64,000 nt of DNA from Lactonifactor sp050944855 (GCA_050944855.1 JBMNRU010000014.1:1-64000), one strand, 5' to 3'. Shown: positions 8,729 to 17,277, numbered from the stretch's first letter. The notes: a model not told the origin generated them from the letters alone. Numbers and translations: made by a program.

Positions 8729-11128
8729 TTATATCAAATCTGGCTTTTCTGCGTCAAGACGGGACGAGCGCATCCAGAAAGCCTCACTTTTCTCCGGTAT
8801 ATTTTTTAATATGCAGGTTTCATATTCCTTCCATTCCTGTGGAAACATCTCCTGATATTCCTGCTTCAAAAAGCGGTCATCCAGAAGCAGAACCACTCCT
8901 TTATCCTCCTGGGTGCGAATGACTCTCCCCGCTGCCTGCAGTACTTTATTCATTCCGGGAATCCGATAGGCATAGTCAAAACCATTTTCTCCCTTCCTGT
9001 CATAATAGTCCTTTAAAATTTCCCGTTCTCTTCCAATCTGCGGAATCCCTGTTCCTACAACAGCAGCACCGATCAGAGAACTTCCCGTAAGATCGATCCC
9101 TTCTGAAAAAACGCCGCCCATCACACAAAATCCCAGCAGCGTCTGACCTGTTCCTTCTGCAAATGCAGACAGAAACTCTTCCTTTTCCTGCTCACTCATA
9201 GAAGGCTCCTGCAAAATACAGGAAATCTGTTCTGCTCCCGACAGATTGGAAAAACTTTCATACACATCCCTCATCATTTGATAGGATGGGAAAAATGCCA
9301 TATAGTTTCCCGGCTTTCCCTGTACCATCTGCTGCAGATACCCGGCAATCCGCAGATACTCCTGCGAACCTCTTCGGCTGTAGCGGCTGCTCACATCATA
9401 TCCGATAAAAAGTCCCAGATTTTCTTTTGCAAAGGGAGATTCAATATAAAGGGTATAGTCATTCTCTCTGGTGGAAAACAGCTTTTGATAATAAGTGACC
9501 GGAAGCATCGTAGCCGAAAAGAAAACAGCGCTGTTTCCTTTATCCAGACAGTTTTGCAGATTAGCCGACGGATTTACACAGAACAGATGCATATAAAAAC
9601 GGCCCTCACTGCCATGCTCCGTATAAATAACATAGTTCTCATCAACCAGATCACAGATATTCAAAAAATGACGTACCGCAAAAGAAAACTCCAGAACCTT
9701 CTTTTGCAGCTGGGGCTCATGTTCCCCCTCCAGAAATACTTCCATTTCTCCCAGCAAATTCATCAGTGCAATTGGAAAAGAACCTGTATTGGGAAGAATT
9801 TCGTAAGTATCGCAGCTCCGTTTATATTCCAGCAAAATCTTATTGCATTGTCCCAGATAACGTTCCAGCTTTTTACTGCAGCCCTTCACGGTCCGTTTCA
9901 TATCCAGAAAATCTTCTTTGCACAGCACGGCGCTGTACATTTTTCTGCCCCGTTCTACCAGATTGTGGGCTTCGTCGATTAAAAATAAATATTCCCCTTT
10001 TACATTTTCTCCAAAAAAGCGGCGCAGATGTACATTCGGATCAAATACATAATTATAGTCACAGATGATGGCATCCACCCAGGACGCGGTATCCAGACTC
10101 ATCTCATAGGGACAGACCTGCCACTTTTCTGCCTGTGCTAAAAGGGTTTCTCTGTCATATGTGTCCCGGCTGACCAGCATCTCATAGACTGCATCATTTA
10201 CCCGATCAAAATGGCCCTTTGCATAGGGACATGCCGCCGGGTTGCAGTCCGTCTCTTCACAAAAGCACATCTTCTCCTTTGAGGTAAGCGTAATCGTCTT
10301 ATAAGCCAGACCCTTATCTTTCAAAATAGCGAAGGCTTCCTCTGCCACAGCGCGGGTCACCGTCTTAGCCGTAAGATAAAAGATTTTATCTCCTTTTTCC
10401 ATTCCCACAGAACGGATTGCCGGATAAATTACAGACATCGTCTTTCCTACTCCCGTGGGGGCCTGGATAAATAACTGCCGTCCGCGGATAATCGTCTGAT
10501 ACACTCCTGATACCAGTCTTTTCTGACCTTTTCGATAAGAAAACGGAAAATCCAGCTGCTCGATAGAAGCTTTCCGTTTTTGTTTCCACTCATATTGAAA
10601 TTTCACCCATGGATAATAAGAATCCAGAAGATCCTCAAACCATTTTTCTAACTCCGTCGTCTCATAGCTTTCCTGAAACCGGCGAATATTTTCTGTTTCC
10701 ATATGGCAATAAGTCATCTGTACGGAAATGGTATCCAAATGGTGCTGCAGGGCATAGATACAGGCATAGCACTTAGCCTGTGCCAGATGAACTTCTACAG
10801 GCTTTTCCAGATAGGAAAAATCCATATAGACACCCTTGATCTCATCAATCATAACACCGGTATCCTCTGTTATAATGCCATCTGCCCGTCCTTCCAGGCG
10901 CAGCAAAAAATCCCCCCAGTCATATTCATAAACCAGCGGGACTTCCGAATGATAAGATAACCCCATACTTCTTTGTATCTTTCGATGCAGCCGGCTCCCC
11001 TTCTGCATAGCCTCCCGGTCGGCAGCTTTCGTTCTGCGATTATCCAGATCTCCACTTCTTAAAACAAATTCCACCAAATTTCTTACCGATAATTTTATCT
11101 CAGGCTTCTCTTCCATACTCTGCTCCAT
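8729..11128 (-). CDS. DinG/XPD-like helicase with N-terminal RecB-type nuclease domain
   Basis: An 800-residue superfamily 2 DNA helicase of the Rad3/XPD/DinG group. Residues 1-180 form a PD-(D/E)xK nuclease-like domain: GRAD (Asp83), IDEIK (Glu96-x-Lys98) and H-L-A-Q-A-K-C-Y-A (114-122) match RecB/Cas4 motifs II, III and IV. The helicase follows: Walker A APTGVGKT at 223-230, four Cys near 285-302 (C-x-C, C, C) typical of the Fe-S cluster of XPD-type helicases, a DEAH box in LIDEAHNL near 375, and a C-terminal Q-A-A-G-R-V-I-R motif VI. It probably acts in repair or restart of damaged DNA. A second ATG four codons in is an equally good start. Confidence 0.88.
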   Translation of the reverse strand: MEQSMEEKPEIKLSVRNLVEFVLRSGDLDNRRTKAADREAMQKGSRLHRKIQRSMGLSYHSEVPLVYEYDWGDFLLRLEGRADGIITEDTGVMIDEIKGVYMDFSYLEKPVEVHLAQAKCYACIYALQHHLDTISVQMTYCHMETENIRRFQESYETTELEKWFEDLLDSYYPWVKFQYEWKQKRKASIEQLDFPFSYRKGQKRLVSGVYQTIIRGRQLFIQAPTGVGKTMSVIYPAIRSVGMEKGDKIFYLTAKTVTRAVAEEAFAILKDKGLAYKTITLTSKEKMCFCEETDCNPAACPYAKGHFDRVNDAVYEMLVSRDTYDRETLLAQAEKWQVCPYEMSLDTASWVDAIICDYNYVFDPNVHLRRFFGENVKGEYLFLIDEAHNLVERGRKMYSAVLCKEDFLDMKRTVKGCSKKLERYLGQCNKILLEYKRSCDTYEILPNTGSFPIALMNLLGEMEVFLEGEHEPQLQKKVLEFSFAVRHFLNICDLVDENYVIYTEHGSEGRFYMHLFCVNPSANLQNCLDKGNSAVFFSATMLPVTYYQKLFSTRENDYTLYIESPFAKENLGLFIGYDVSSRYSRRGSQEYLRIAGYLQQMVQGKPGNYMAFFPSYQMMRDVYESFSNLSGAEQISCILQEPSMSEQEKEEFLSAFAEGTGQTLLGFCVMGGVFSEGIDLTGSSLIGAAVVGTGIPQIGREREILKDYYDRKGENGFDYAYRIPGMNKVLQAAGRVIRTQEDKGVVLLLDDRFLKQEYQEMFPQEWKEYETCILKNIPEKSEAFWMRSSRLDAEKPDLI

Positions 11129-11170
11129 AACGATAAAGAAAATAAAAGGTCTTTTCTATAGAGTAAAAAA

Positions 11171-11193
11171 GAGACAGGCTGCTCGCCTGCCTC
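11171..11193 (-). terminator. Terminator of the HPr-like gene
   Basis: On the minus strand a 9-bp stem with one mismatch (11193-11185 with 11179-11171) is followed by TCTCTTTTTT. It separates the HPr-like gene from the helicase gene downstream. Confidence 0.7.
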
Positions 11194-11207
11194 CTCATCC
11201 ATTCTAT

Positions 11208-11435
11208 TTATGCCACTGCGTACTTGTCCAGAAAACCATCAAAATGCTCATCATGTCCAAAACACTTTACAGTCAGTTCCTTGGTTAAGTCCATGCTCAA
11301 AACACCTAGAATCGACTTTGCGTCAATGACTATACTGTTATAGAAAATATCGATATCAAAATTACATTTTGAAGCTGCCAGAACTAACTCCTCCGCATCC
11401 TCCATAGAAGGTAATTTAATCTTTTTTTCTAACAT
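11208..11435 (-). CDS. HPr-like protein lacking the phospho-histidine
   Basis: A 75-residue protein with the length and C-terminal pattern of HPr, the PTS phosphocarrier. The region around the regulatory serine of HPr is clear as D-A-K-S-I-L-G-V-L-S-M at 38-48 (Ser41 corresponds to Ser46). The N-terminal segment that should contain the active-site His (G-x-H-A-R-P-A in HPr) instead reads S-M-E-D-A-E-E-L and has no histidine, so classic phosphotransfer is not possible. It may be a Crh-like regulator or have drifted to another role. An AAAGGGTGA ribosome site precedes the start. No PTS genes are nearby. Confidence 0.8.
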   Translation of the reverse strand: MLEKKIKLPSMEDAEELVLAASKCNFDIDIFYNSIVIDAKSILGVLSMDLTKELTVKCFGHDEHFDGFLDKYAVA

Positions 11436-11732
11436 GGTAATTCACCCTTTCTCAACCAAAAACATACGCCCTTTGAGCAATACGCTTTAAATAAAGCTTC
11501 CAATTTTTTATGGCTTATTTTACACTATTTTTACTTTCTTGTCAATTTTCTTTCGCTCTAAAGAAATTCCCTCTCATAGGGCTTCTTCTATAAATAATTT
11601 CCAATTTTTTCTGTTTTTATTCTGTGTATTCGGATGTTTTTACCAATTATTTCATTTCTTCACAGCATCGTCATGACGAAAAAATACTTTTTTTCATGTT
11701 TCTTCTGGAAATTTCAGCACTTTTCCACAAAT
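11436..11732. other. AT-rich intergenic spacer
   Basis: About 300 bases between the HPr-like gene and mrp with long T and A runs. It should carry the HPr-like promoter and the mrp transcript end, but I see no convincing hairpin or RNA gene in it. Confidence 0.4.
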
Positions 11733-12578
11733 TTACGCCTTAGGCAGATAAGACTTTGCGTCCTCCAGCTGTGCAACCTGTACCAGCGCAAAATCGCCAG
11801 CATCTACTGCAGAGGCAATAGCCGGATCTAACGGCACTTTTCCCATAACCGGGATTTCCAGAGATGCGGCAATCTCATCAATATGACTCTCTCCAAATAC
11901 CGGAATCTGCTTTCCGCAGTCCGGACAGGCAACATAACTATAATTCTCGATGACACCAAATACCGGCACATGCATCATCTCTGCCATATTGTATGCTTTC
12001 TTTACGATCATCTGTACCAGCTCCTGAGGAGAGGTTACGATCACAACGCCGTCAACCGGAAGAGACTGGAATACAGTCAACGGCACATCACCTGTTCCCG
12101 GAGGCATATCTACAAACAAATAATCTAAATCTCCCCAAATGACATCTGTCCAGAACTGTTTTACCATGTTAGCAATGATGGGACCACGCCAGATTACCGG
12201 AGTTTCTTCTGTAGGCAGGATCAGATTCACTGACATCACCTTAATGAGATTATCTGTGATCATCGGCTGGATACCTGCATCATTTACCAGCGCCGGACCT
12301 TTTAAGCCATACATTCTGGGAATAGAAGGACCTGTAATATCTGCGTCCATAATACCTACCTTCATACCTGCAGCCGCCATAGCATTCGCCAGAGATGCTG
12401 TTACCAGAGACTTTCCGACACCACCTTTACCACTCACAACGCCGATGACTTTCTTGATGCTGGACTGGCTGTTTAACTCTTCTTTCGGAATCCCTGTGTT
12501 CTGTGAATTCTGTGTGCTGTGACTGCAGCCCGCACAGCTTTCTTTATCACATGTAGTACTATTACATTCTTTTGCCAT
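11733..12578 (-). CDS. mrp: Mrp/NBP35-family Fe-S cluster carrier ATPase
   Basis: A 281-residue P-loop ATPase of the Mrp/ApbC/NBP35 family, which carries and delivers Fe-S clusters in the cytoplasm. The deviant Walker A G-K-G-G-V-G-K-S is at about 50-57, followed by the family strand MDADITGPSIPRM. The C-x2-C cluster-binding pair is in ACPDCGKQ near residue 221. An N-terminal tail rich in Cys (C5, C10, C15, C18) adds possible ligands, a feature seen in NBP35-type members. The start has an AAAGGAG site. It stands alone with its own promoter. Confidence 0.93.
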   Translation of the reverse strand: MAKECNSTTCDKESCAGCSHSTQNSQNTGIPKEELNSQSSIKKVIGVVSGKGGVGKSLVTASLANAMAAAGMKVGIMDADITGPSIPRMYGLKGPALVNDAGIQPMITDNLIKVMSVNLILPTEETPVIWRGPIIANMVKQFWTDVIWGDLDYLFVDMPPGTGDVPLTVFQSLPVDGVVIVTSPQELVQMIVKKAYNMAEMMHVPVFGVIENYSYVACPDCGKQIPVFGESHIDEIAASLEIPVMGKVPLDPAIASAVDAGDFALVQVAQLEDAKSYLPKA

Positions 12579-12618
12579 AGTTATCTAATCTCCTTTACTT
12601 TGTTACACTTTATATACA

Positions 12619-12647
12619 ATTATCCGACTTTTGTTTCTATTTGTCAA
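12619..12647 (-). promoter_or_regulatory. mrp promoter
   Basis: Minus strand -35 TTGACA (12647-12642) and -10 GATAAT (12624-12619) with a 17-base spacer, about 40 bases ahead of the start. Confidence 0.7.
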
Positions 12648-12728
12648 ATACTATACCAGAAGAGTATACCCATTTGCTCTTTAATTTTTTCGTCCTGATT
12701 TTTTAAAGTTTTATCATAATGATAAAAA

Positions 12729-12757
12729 ATTCCGGAAGTCCTATAACTCCCGGAATT
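12729..12757 (-). terminator. Terminator of the CsoR-type gene
   Basis: On the minus strand AATTCCGGGAGT and ACTTCCGGAATT pair around a 5-6 base loop, followed by a T-run, directly after the CsoR-type stop codon. Confidence 0.8.
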
Positions 12758-12760
12758 GCC

Positions 12761-13147
12761 TTACTTCATAAACCGATCAATAGCCTTATTCAGTTCTTCC
12801 AGTGCCTGATGGTCTCCCTGTTCAATAGCATCTACAATACAATGTTCAATATGATCCTGCAAGATCACTTTTCCCGTATTATTGATCGCCGACTTTACGG
12901 CAGATAACTGGATCAGTACTTCACTGCAGTCTCTGCCGGATTCCACCATCCGTTTAATGGATTCCAAATGTCCAATGGCTCTTGAAAGCCGATTCAATAC
13001 AGCCTTTGTATGTTCATGACTATGCGTATGGCCTCCCGGCCCATGGGTATGGGGTTGGTCGTCTTCATGGGGATGATTCTCATGAGAATGTTCAATTACT
13101 GTCCCATCCTCCAATATATGTGTATGCATTCCTGTGTGTTCCTTCAT
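12761..13147 (-). CDS. CsoR/RcnR-family metal-sensing repressor with His-rich N-terminus
   Basis: A 128-residue all-helical repressor of the CsoR/FrmR group. The metal ligands have exact CsoR spacing: Cys74, His99 and Cys103 (in CsoR Cys-x24-His-x3-Cys), pointing to Cu(I) or a related thiophilic sensor. The first 46 residues are an unusual His/Asp/Glu-rich tail with about a dozen His, likely a metal-loading or buffering segment. An AGGAGG-like site (GGGAGGTAATT) precedes the ATG. No metal pump or chaperone is adjacent, so the target lies elsewhere or the gene is autoregulated. The small gene upstream at 13190-13420 is on the same strand, 42 bases away. Confidence 0.88.
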   Translation of the reverse strand: MKEHTGMHTHILEDGTVIEHSHENHPHEDDQPHTHGPGGHTHSHEHTKAVLNRLSRAIGHLESIKRMVESGRDCSEVLIQLSAVKSAINNTGKVILQDHIEHCIVDAIEQGDHQALEELNKAIDRFMK

Positions 13148-13189
13148 AATTACCTCCCGGTCATACGTTCCTTTGCCAATATATGCCCG

Positions 13190-13420
13190 CTATATCTGAG
13201 TAAACGTGTAACGCTGCTTTATCCCTGCCGTCATAATATCATACACAACACTTCCATCTGCATGAATCAATTTTTCATAAGAAAATTCCTTTTCATCTTT
13301 ATATACAGATTCCACAAATGCGTCCAGGTCATCGGTCTCAATTTCCTCAATAAAAACATCCCGCATCTGATTGCCGGAACATAAATTAAAAATTTCTCTC
13401 ACCGCTTCATATTCCTTCAT
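13190..13420 (-). CDS. Hypothetical 76-residue acidic protein
   Basis: A small protein (MKEYEAVREIFNLCSGNQMR...) of mixed alpha/beta character with many acidic residues; no catalytic motif or membrane segment is seen. A strong AAAGGAGG ribosome site precedes the ATG and a -10 TATAAT lies about 30 bases upstream with a weak -35, so expression is likely. The same strand and a 42-base gap to the CsoR-type gene suggest co-transcription. I recall similar short cytoplasmic proteins in gut Clostridia but cannot name a function. Confidence 0.65.
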   Translation of the reverse strand: MKEYEAVREIFNLCSGNQMRDVFIEEIETDDLDAFVESVYKDEKEFSYEKLIHADGSVVYDIMTAGIKQRYTFTQI

Positions 13421-13499
13421 ACAAAAGCCTCCTTTATTACTTTCACATTATAGCATGAAAATGAATGAATTTCTACCAAAGACTTTTCATCTTTGATGC

Positions 13500-13528
13500 T
13501 TGATTTTTTCTCTGAACTGTGATAAGGT
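13500..13528 (+). promoter_or_regulatory. Likely promoter of the ABC-F attenuator leader
   Basis: -35 TTGATT at 13500-13505 and a weak -10 TAAGGT at 13523-13528 have a 17-base spacer, placing the transcript start about 25 bases before the leader peptide. Confidence 0.4.
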
Positions 13529-13560
13529 AAGCAAAGTTCATATAAGAAAGAGGTGGAAGG

Positions 13561-13584
13561 ATGATTTACTTTTCTTGCAGATAA
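13561..13584 (+). CDS. Leader peptide MIYFSCR of the ABC-F attenuator
   Basis: A seven-codon reading frame behind a strong AGAGGTGG ribosome site (about 13547-13556). Its last codons (13571-13580) are a 10-base exact copy of the 3' arm of the terminator at 13705-13714, so a ribosome stalled here would free the segment 13631-13640 to pair with the terminator arm. This is the design of antibiotic-sensing ribosome-mediated attenuators. Confidence 0.7.
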   Translation: MIYFSCR

Positions 13585-13630
13585 AATCAAATATACAAGC
13601 ATACTGCGTCTGGGGTATGATTGTAAAAAT

Positions 13631-13723
13631 TGCAGGAAAGTTATCAATCTATTCTCTCATAATACCGTTATCATTCTTATGTTATTTGAAGCTGCAGGGA
13701 TTACTTTCTTGCAGCTCTTTTTT
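13631..13723 (+). terminator. Attenuator: antiterminator arm and intrinsic terminator before the ABC-F gene
   Basis: The terminator stem pairs 13690-13700 with 13706-13716 (11 bp including two G-U) around a 5-base loop and is followed by C and six T (13717-13723). The segment 13631-13640 (TGCAGGAAAG) can pair over 10 bp, with one G-U, either with the leader-peptide codons 13571-13579 or with 13704-13713, the 3' arm of the terminator. The two choices are mutually exclusive. Confidence 0.8.
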
Positions 13724-13780
13724 ACTCTATACCCGAAGATCACCTTAAAGTAGAAAACTATAAGTAAGGAGGATATTGCT

Positions 13781-15241
13781 ATGTCAATGATTAAAGTTGA
13801 AAACCTCACTTTTTCATACCCTTCCAGTTGTGACAATATTTTTGATCACGTTAATTTTCAAATTGACACCAATTGGAAGCTTGGCCTTATAGGAAGAAAC
13901 GGCAAAGGTAAAACAACCCTGCTTCATCTTCTTCAGGGAAAATATGAATATAGCGGGAAAATCATCCATTCTGTTCCCTTTGATTATTTCCCATACCCCA
14001 TTGCCGATAAAAATCAAATAACTGCTGATATACTGCAAAGGATCTGTCCCCTTGCAGAAGAATGGGAGCTTATGCGGGAACTGTCCTATCTGGATGTTGC
14101 TGCAGATGTATTGTGGCGGCCCTTTCAAACACTTTCCCAGGGAGAACAGACAAAAGTTTTGCTGGCTGCTCTTTTCTTAAACGAGGGACATTTTTTACTG
14201 ATCGATGAACCAACGAATCACCTGGATATGAATGCACGCCAGCAAGTATCCGCCTATCTAAAAAGAAAGAAAGGCTTTATTCTGGTATCCCATGACCGCC
14301 GGTTCTTAGACGGATGTATTGATCACATACTATCCTTAAACCGCTCCAATATAGAAATACAAAGCGGAACCTTTTCTTCCTGGATGACAAATTTTGAACA
14401 ACAGCAGGAATTGGAACGCTCGCAAAATGAACAGCTGAAAAAAGAAATACACCGACTGCAGAAATCCGCCAAACGTTCTGAGGTATGGTCCAACCGGGTA
14501 GAAGCTTCCAAAACAGGCGCTGCAGATAAGGGTTATGTGGGCCATAAAGCGGCAAAGATGATGAAACGTTCTAAGTCAATCGAAGCAAAACGCCAGAAGG
14601 CCATGGAACAAAAATCCACCTTACTGAAAAATACGGAAACGATTGACACATTAAAAATACTGCCCCTTTCCTATCATTCCAATGTACTTGTTTCTTTTTC
14701 AAAAGTATCCCCGATTTATGAGGGCCATCCGGTTTGCAAACCCGTCACCTTTCATATAGAGCAGGGGGAGCGCATTGTAATCGACGGAAAAAACGGAAGC
14801 GGTAAGAGCAGCCTGCTGAAATTACTGTCGAATGTTCCCATAGAACATACAGGTACTGTAACCATAGGCTCCGGACTTGTGGTTTCCTATGTGCCGCAGG
14901 ATACTTCGCATCTGGCAGGTACCTTATCCGCATTTGCCGAAAAAAATAATCTTGATGAAAGTCTGTTCAAAGCAATCCTCAGAAAAATGGATTTTAAACG
15001 AATCCAATATGAAAAAAAGATAGAAAATTTTTCGGGAGGACAAAAGAAAAAAATGCTGCTGGCAAAAAGCCTGTGCGAACAGGCTCACCTGTATGTATGG
15101 GACGAACCACTCAATTTTATTGACATATATTCACGCATGCAGATAGAACAGCTTATAAAAGACTTTTCACCAACCATGCTTTTTGTTGAACATGACATGG
15201 CTTTCCGAAATGCCATCGCAACAAAGGTTATAAAATTATAA
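13781..15241 (+). CDS. ABC-F ribosome-protection protein, Lsa/Vga-type
   Basis: A 486-residue ABC-F protein with two ATPase domains and no membrane segment. The first Walker A is GRNGKGKTT near 38-46 with LSQGEQ and LLIDEPTNHLD following; the second Walker A is GKNGSGKSS near 337 with FSGGQKKK and a final aspartate box. Between them is a long charged linker (about 200-285) that in this family reaches the peptidyl-transferase centre and displaces lincosamides, pleuromutilins and streptogramin A. The opening MSMIKVENLTFSYPSS and overall length resemble Lsa proteins. The start has an AAGGAGGAT site. The upstream attenuator supports antibiotic-induced expression; the spectrum is inferred, not shown. 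Confidence 0.88.
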   Translation: MSMIKVENLTFSYPSSCDNIFDHVNFQIDTNWKLGLIGRNGKGKTTLLHLLQGKYEYSGKIIHSVPFDYFPYPIADKNQITADILQRICPLAEEWELMRELSYLDVAADVLWRPFQTLSQGEQTKVLLAALFLNEGHFLLIDEPTNHLDMNARQQVSAYLKRKKGFILVSHDRRFLDGCIDHILSLNRSNIEIQSGTFSSWMTNFEQQQELERSQNEQLKKEIHRLQKSAKRSEVWSNRVEASKTGAADKGYVGHKAAKMMKRSKSIEAKRQKAMEQKSTLLKNTETIDTLKILPLSYHSNVLVSFSKVSPIYEGHPVCKPVTFHIEQGERIVIDGKNGSGKSSLLKLLSNVPIEHTGTVTIGSGLVVSYVPQDTSHLAGTLSAFAEKNNLDESLFKAILRKMDFKRIQYEKKIENFSGGQKKKMLLAKSLCEQAHLYVWDEPLNFIDIYSRMQIEQLIKDFSPTMLFVEHDMAFRNAIATKVIKL

Positions 15242-15246
15242 ATAAA

Positions 15247-15293
15247 GGAGCTGCTGCTCCGGCAGATGATTGATCTACCGGAGCAGCAGCTCC
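15247..15293 (+). terminator. Terminator after the ABC-F gene
   Basis: A perfect 16-bp stem (GGAGCTGCTGCTCCGG with its complement) with a 15-base loop, followed by a short T stretch. It also lies before the end of the convergent cell-wall hydrolase gene and may serve both. Confidence 0.75.
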
Positions 15294-15330
15294 CGATTTT
15301 GTCTGCAGTCTGCTGCAAATATGAAAAATA

Positions 15331-17277
15331 TTATTCCTGCAGTTTATAAACTTCGACACGTTTTCCAGCCATTTCACTGCATTTGCTGTGATCGTTCACA
15401 AATATCTGCACCCGACCCTGCTGTGTATGACTGTTTTCTACCGTATAGATATTGCCGTCAATCACTAACTTGGTGCCTAATGGAATACCCTCAACAGATA
15501 TCGTTCTGCCTTCTACAGGCATCGTGTTCATCTCGGTAGCTCCTCCTGACCACTGACCGCAGCATACGGAACAATCACAGTATGCGGATACTTCACAGCT
15601 GCCCAGATATGCTCCGATCTGTTCCGGTTCAACTGCCGTATAAGCGGTTGGTGCTTCCTCTTCTTCTTTGTCTTCACTCTCTGATGTGGTGTTCTGCGAA
15701 CTGATAAGACGGGTAGCCCATACTGCATGACCATACTGTACTGTACTGTTCACAATTCCGGTTCGGCTGCTCTGCGCTTCAATTGTCTTGCCATTTCCCG
15801 CATACATAACTACATGGTATACAACACCATTTTTTGCATAAAAAATCAGATCTCCCGGCTTAGCGCTTTCCACCGGAATCTGCATACCGTATACAGCCTG
15901 TTCTCTGGAAGTTCTGGGAAGTGAATAACCGAATGCGCTATAAATACCCTGTACAAATCCCGAACAATCCGCTCCGTTAATCAGACTCGTACCACCCCAT
16001 ACATAAGGATTTCCCACAAATTGCTGTGCAAAATTCAGCATTGCGTTACGGATCGCTTCGTCATCAGATGCCTCTTTTGTAGACATAATCGTATAGTAAA
16101 ATGCTTTATTTCCTTTTGGATCGATCACTTCCTGTGCCTTCGGCAGATTTTCTTCCCCTGCTTCCTGCACTTTATTGGATGCCTCTTCTCCCTGGATCAG
16201 ATACTCACTTTTTACAAAGCCCCTGACATCTTCTGATTCTACAAAAACCCATTCCTGATCCGCATCAGCCAGTATATAACAAAGAGCACCTTTCGGCAGT
16301 CTTCCCACAATACGGGATTCCGTAGTCTGACTCTCACGGACATTTACCGAAGAGGCGTTTGTAATAGCATATACCTTCTCCGCAACAGTTTTTCTTACGG
16401 TGGTACGTGTATACGTCAGCGCCTGATTCTCAAATGGAGCTATCTCGGCACTCGCCAGAGACATATTGATCTCCTGTGCCGCGTCAACCAGCGTCTTCGC
16501 CTCTTCACCGGTAAGAAGCTGATCTGCTTTTACAAAGCCCCTGACTGCACCGGACTCTACGTAAATCCATTCCCGATCCGCATCGGCCAGTACATAGCAA
16601 AGTCCGCCTCTTGCCAGTGTACCTGTCACTCTGGCAGTTTCCGCTTTCTCCTCATAAATATTTAAACTATCAACATTAGCCACTGCATATTCTTTTGCAA
16701 CTGTCCTGAAACGATAACTTTCTTCAATATCAGGAGGAATTACAATTTTCTGAGAGGCGATCAATGCCTCATTCGTACTGATCTGTTCCTGGGCTTCCTC
16801 CGGCTGTTCCTCTGCCGGGGTCTCCGTCACATCAGGTGTTTCTTCCGGTGCACCCGGCTGTTCCTCAGGATTAGCCGGTTCCTCTGTAGGATCTCCGGGC
16901 TTCTCTCCTGGTTCATCCGGATTCGTCGGATCCGTGGGCTCTGCAGGCTCTGTCGGTTCTGTAGGATCCGTTGGTTCTGTGGGATCCGTGCCCGGATCAA
17001 CCGGTTCCGTGGGCTCTGGAGCAGAAGGTATTTCCTTTACAATCTCATAGCCTTCTAACAAAATCCCATCTTCCGTACAACGGGCATAACCCCCTTCTAC
17101 CGGAAGCCAGAAATTTCCCTGATAATCTTTCCTTATCTGGGCTACGTCAACTGCAGCACCCTTTTCTTCAACAGAAGAAACATTCTCTGTCGCATATACT
17201 AAAGAAGGAGGAACTGCTAAGCTGGCTGCCATCGTAACCGGCAATAGTCCTTTTAATAATATTTTTTTCCAAAACAT
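15331..17277 (-). CDS. Secreted SH3b / NlpC-P60 / 3D-domain cell-wall hydrolase
   Basis: A 648-residue exported protein. Residues 1-30 are a signal peptide (KKILLKGLLPV... to VYATE). A Pro/Thr/Glu-rich stretch (about 84-165, many P-T-E-P repeats) probably spans the wall. Two bacterial SH3 domains follow (about 195-265 and 310-370), then an NlpC/P60 peptidase (about 405-525) with the Cys nucleophile in DCSGFVQG and His in VYHVVMYAG, which cleaves peptidoglycan stem peptides. The C-terminus (about 560-648) resembles a 3D domain (SAYCDCSVCCGQWSGG, GIPLGTKLVIDG), but two of the three signature aspartates are replaced. A long leader with a terminator precedes the gene. Confidence 0.9.
   Translation of the reverse strand: MFWKKILLKGLLPVTMAASLAVPPSLVYATENVSSVEEKGAAVDVAQIRKDYQGNFWLPVEGGYARCTEDGILLEGYEIVKEIPSAPEPTEPVDPGTDPTEPTDPTEPTEPAEPTDPTNPDEPGEKPGDPTEEPANPEEQPGAPEETPDVTETPAEEQPEEAQEQISTNEALIASQKIVIPPDIEESYRFRTVAKEYAVANVDSLNIYEEKAETARVTGTLARGGLCYVLADADREWIYVESGAVRGFVKADQLLTGEEAKTLVDAAQEINMSLASAEIAPFENQALTYTRTTVRKTVAEKVYAITNASSVNVRESQTTESRIVGRLPKGALCYILADADQEWVFVESEDVRGFVKSEYLIQGEEASNKVQEAGEENLPKAQEVIDPKGNKAFYYTIMSTKEASDDEAIRNAMLNFAQQFVGNPYVWGGTSLINGADCSGFVQGIYSAFGYSLPRTSREQAVYGMQIPVESAKPGDLIFYAKNGVVYHVVMYAGNGKTIEAQSSRTGIVNSTVQYGHAVWATRLISSQNTTSESEDKEEEEAPTAYTAVEPEQIGAYLGSCEVSAYCDCSVCCGQWSGGATEMNTMPVEGRTISVEGIPLGTKLVIDGNIYTVENSHTQQGRVQIFVNDHSKCSEMAGKRVEVYKLQE

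Noticed and set aside
16860..17030. Short tandem repeat array (P-T-E/D-P codons) as a possible CRISPR or mobile repeat.
   Set aside because: It is in frame within the hydrolase and encodes its wall-spanning linker.
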